Source: Larix sibirica (lineage: Eukaryota > Streptophyta > Pinopsida > Pinales > Pinaceae). From it: DNA of 10,264 nucleotides. Within the stretch, counting starts at the first letter, position 1. Each line of letters opens with the position of its first letter. The position numbers were made by a program, and so were the translations under genes. Positions 7,950 through 10,264 of the stretch are shown here, piece by piece. Location: the NCBI GenBank assembly GCA_004151065.3, contig NWUY0300012775.1, positions 46,393 through 56,656 of the forward strand. Reading direction: 5' to 3'. The notes under the pieces are model-generated. The model searched no databases, was not told the DNA's origin, and saw nothing but the letters and a program-made list of their open reading frames with translations.

Positions 7950-8358
7950 TGTTATGATGATTATTTAGGATAGAAATTGTGACTCCTAACTTACTTCTAG
8001 AATTGCAGTAGGATACTCATCATTTCAGCAGGGTGTTATTGGAACTTGCCAGTTCAGTAGTCAGCTCTTTGATACAAAAAGTCATCAGGCTACGGGAACT
8101 TGCTAGTCTAGTAGTACACCTGTGATTCCAGTAATTAAGTAGATCGACCAAGTCATGAATCCTCTCCACGAATTTGGGCTTATGTATCTCATGAATTATG
8201 ATCTCAATAACTTCTTTGAACAAACTTAAACCAACTCCAATATGTGGTTATGTGGAGATGCAAATGTTTTGGATCTAAAACTTCTTGTTCATTATGAGAT
8301 CCACTTATTTAGGATCTGACCTTATGATAATGTAACCTCTTCTCCTTTGAGCTACATG

Positions 8359-8367
8359 TATAAATAT
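8359..8367 (+). promoter_or_regulatory. TATA box of the candidate LTR
   Basis: TATAAATAT lies 117 bp upstream of an AATAAA signal, the usual order in an LTR U3-R region. It is probably inactive today given the decay of the element. Confidence 0.45.
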
Positions 8368-8475
8368 GAGATGTATCATTCATCTATGATAAGTTAGATG
8401 TTAGGGAGAGGTTAGAGGATTAGAGGGTGAGAGGTTGGAGCATTCGGTAATTCATTGTAACTTCTTGGATGTTGG

Positions 8476-8481
8476 AATAAA
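8476..8481 (+). promoter_or_regulatory. Polyadenylation signal AATAAA of the candidate LTR
   Basis: AATAAA lies in GGAATAAAGAGC and is followed by the T/G-rich stretch TTGTTGTTG, as expected for a polyadenylation region. Confidence 0.45.
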
Positions 8482-8560
8482 GAGCTTGTTGTTGAACACA
8501 AGTTTCCTTGCATAGTATTTATTGGCAGTGTATTCCAAGATAGGTAGGCCCCCCTCTCTT

Positions 8561-8574
8561 TGGTATATGATGCC
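8561..8574 (+). other. Decayed primer-binding site
   Basis: TGGTATATGATGCC resembles the tRNA-iMet site TGGTATCAGAGCC with two substitutions and one inserted T. Its place after a TATA/AATAAA-bearing segment supports the reading, but the match alone is weak. Confidence 0.4.
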
Positions 8575-8615
8575 CACATGTTTCCTTTTGTTATATTTCA
8601 TTTCAATAGTTTTGA

Positions 8616-8679
8616 TTTACATTTCCTGTAGTTTATATTTCTTGCAATTTACATTTCCAACATTTTGCATTTCTAGTAG
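8616..8679 (+). repeat. Four 16-nt tandem repeats after the primer-binding site
   Basis: Four units of exactly 16 nt follow each other: TTTACATTTCCTGTAG, TTTATATTTCTTGCAA, TTTACATTTCCAACAT and TTTGCATTTCTAGTAG. A less regular relative lies at about 8588-8610. Similar TTTACATTTC series occur in leaders of plant gypsy elements as I remember them, so this probably marks the untranslated leader of the plus-strand element. Confidence 0.75.
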
Positions 8680-10034
8680 TGTGGTTTGAAGGATCCCTTG
8701 GTGTCCCCAGATATTGAGAATCCATTAACCCGAGAATTCCTAGAAGTGTTTTGAAATATCACAGGATCTGAACCTATGTCCTCTCAATGATCTAGTTCTA
8801 CTTTTCATGCAAAGTATGATTTTATTCCCTACCTGTGTGATTTACTTTTTTCCCTACTTGATTTGGATCTCGAAGGCATGGTTGTTGCATGGAAACTCTA
8901 ATAATTTCCAGTGTTCAACATACATGCAGTGAATCTCAACCAACCTACCTAATACCTCATTGAGTAGACTAGTTGGTGTTCTTAGTTAGAGTGACCAATT
9001 GAGTCCCGATTCTGCATATACTTTGCACGATACCTCATCAGTTTGCTGACCCTGGTTGATTATTTATGTGAGTTAAGACTAAGCAATTATTTTCCCCAAC
9101 ACATAGCTTAAGAACATGTCAATTGAGGCAATGTATCATTGATGATTGGAGATTTTCTCCTCTCTCCTCTGTCCTATGTCATTTCCTCTACAACAATCGA
9201 TGTCAACGTGGCCATCCACATGTAGTGCGTAACTAGATCTTCAACATGGCTCTGGTGACTTTAGTATAGTTGAGCTATGAAGGCAGTCTAGCAAAGCATA
9301 AGCAAAAACCTGAATGGTATTTTTTCTCCTCTAGAAGCTTAGAGCATTAATTCATCTAGAAGACGTTGAATAAGAAGAATTTTCCCTTGTTCCAAGTAGT
9401 TTTTTCAACACCACCTTTCATATGAATCTATATAAAACAAAACTGGCTTGAAAACAGTATCCAACCTAGACTGACATAACTACTGACTACTTTTCTGCGT
9501 AGTAAGGATGCATGTGGTATGGATGCTTCATACAAGAAAGGTAGAGGCCCAAACATAGATATCCCATTTTTTGCCATGCAACTCAAGAATGGGACATGAG
9601 CTTTGTTAAAGGCTAGCATGGAAACTGAAATTTAAAAATGGAGAAAAATCTCATCCCTTTCAATGGTTTGGCCGTTGTTGATAAAAGAAACACATTGCCA
9701 GTCAGGTGCAATGTGAGCAAGGTCTCAACTACAGAGGAATTGGGTTACTGTGGTGCTTCTGAGTGCATTTCCCAAAGGAGAACACAACCTAAGAACCATG
9801 TGTTAGAGGGGACATGAGCTCCCAGTCACCCAAACCATTAGTAGTACATGGTATTGGGTATTCCACAAAATAAGACCACAAGTTAGATAGATCTTGCTTG
9901 AGTGCTAGGATCAGTAATTCGCTTCACGTAAAGCACTTTTGCAAAAGCCTTAATATTCCTAAGCCCTCTCCTTCTATTCCTTATCTTTCCGAATTTAACC
10001 TTTTACTCACATATGAAATGCTCTTACCGAATTT
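8680..10034. other. Presumed element interior or flank, no gene recognised
   Basis: No gag or pol domain was recognised on the plus strand downstream of the candidate LTR. Frames on the minus strand (63 aa at 9428-9619) show no family signature. A pyrimidine-rich run occurs at about 9150-9180. If the LRR exon at 10040-10095 is real, positions below it would be intron or downstream sequence of that gene on the minus strand, and no second LRR exon was found here. Confidence 0.4.
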
Positions 10035-10040
10035 GCTTAC

Positions 10041-10095
10041 ATGTTTTCTAAATTTATGAAATTGATGAGGTTTGGTGGAATAATTCCAGTTATCT
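10041..10095 (-). pseudogene. Candidate leucine-rich-repeat exon (receptor-like gene fragment)
   Basis: The minus strand encodes ITGIIPPNLINFINLENM, which fits the plant extracellular LRR consensus LTGxIPxxLxxLxxLxxL at every conserved position with conservative changes. A pyrimidine-rich tract ending CTTGCAG precedes it (10096-10102), and a GTAAGC donor follows at once (10035-10040), giving a 55-nt exon. LRR exons of plant receptor kinases are usually 72 nt, so it is short or mis-bounded. The same frame stays open to the window edge and includes a hydrophobic run GGGLLFLLAINTFF, but no start codon precedes that run. Proteins of this kind are cell-surface receptors. A lone exon may be a gene fragment captured by repeats, or part of a gene lying outside the window to the right. 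A chance match in AT-rich sequence is not excluded. Confidence 0.38.
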
Positions 10096-10264
10096 CTGCA
10101 AGTAGAAACAAAAATACATGAATCATCTTGTCTTTGCAATAGCAATACATATGCCGTTGGGAATCTGAAGACGTGAAAAATGTATTTATTGCAAGGAGGA
10201 AGAGGAGGCCGCCTCCAAAATTCGAATACCTTTGCAGACACAGGTGTTGGTTGTGGAGCCTAAT

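Larger units (their letters stand above)
7950..8560 (+). mobile_element. Candidate 5' LTR (plus strand), boundaries approximate
   Basis: The segment has the promoter and polyadenylation layout of a plant LTR: TATAAATAT at 8359-8367, a purine-rich leader (GAGAGGTTAGAGG), TTCATTGTAACTTCTTGGATGTTGG, then AATAAA at 8476-8481, 117 bp after the TATA box. A decayed primer-binding site follows at 8561. A possible 5' end is TGTTATGATGA at 7950. No clean CA end is visible just before the primer site, so the right border is uncertain. Inside the presumed U3, GGAACTTGCCAGTTCAGTAGT (8041) recurs with three changes at 8095. A 67-aa minus-strand frame here is a shadow. Confidence 0.5.

Noticed and set aside
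8020-8223. 67-aa minus-strand frame
   Set aside because: It overlaps the presumed U3 of the plus-strand LTR, its repeated residues reflect the 54-bp spaced DNA repeat, and no family was recognised.

Overview
The window looks like intergenic, repeat-derived nuclear DNA from a land plant with a large genome. A gymnosperm would fit, but the sequence does not prove it. The reasons are the AT-rich base composition, the absence of any long intact ORF, degraded Ty1/copia and Ty3/gypsy proteins, LTR and primer-binding signatures, and stop codons of the kind produced by C-to-T decay of methylated plant DNA. No intact host gene, structural RNA gene, CRISPR array or prokaryotic operon was found.

Layout, left to right. 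Positions 1-386 hold the 5' internal end of a Ty3/gypsy-type element on the minus strand: a tRNA-Met-like primer-binding site at 372-386, then an N-terminal gag fragment with stops that runs off the left edge. Positions 591-970 are a 20-bp minisatellite arranged in A-B-C higher-order units. Positions 987-1500 look like a copia polypurine tract followed by a 3' LTR, on the minus strand. Positions 1500-3330 carry no gene I can name. Positions 3332-4117 are a 392-bp sequence duplicated in tandem (about 97% identical), rich in the palindrome AAATAATTATTT.

Positions 4202-5645 (minus strand) are the clearest coding remnant: the gag coiled coil, two CCHC zinc knuckles and the aspartic protease of a Ty1/copia element, probably SIRE/Maximus-like. 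It contains stops and two frame changes and ends abruptly next to the 392-bp duplication. The copia LTR at 987-1477 has the same orientation and may belong to the same disrupted element, but that link is inferred.

Positions 5920-7950 are AT-rich. They contain a tRNA-derived SINE-like head (A and B box at tRNA spacing) and three unrelated tandem duplications. Positions 7950-8680 look like a plus-strand 5' LTR with TATA box, AATAAA and a decayed primer-binding site, followed by four exact-length 16-nt repeats. At the right edge, 10040-10095 on the minus strand encodes one textbook plant leucine-rich repeat, followed by a GTAAGC splice donor and preceded by a pyrimidine tract and CAG. It could be one exon of a receptor gene or pseudogene that continues beyond the window.

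I found no convincing new biological system. The items most worth checking are the hierarchical minisatellite, the 392-bp duplication abutting the truncated copia element, the LRR exon candidate and the SINE-like head.
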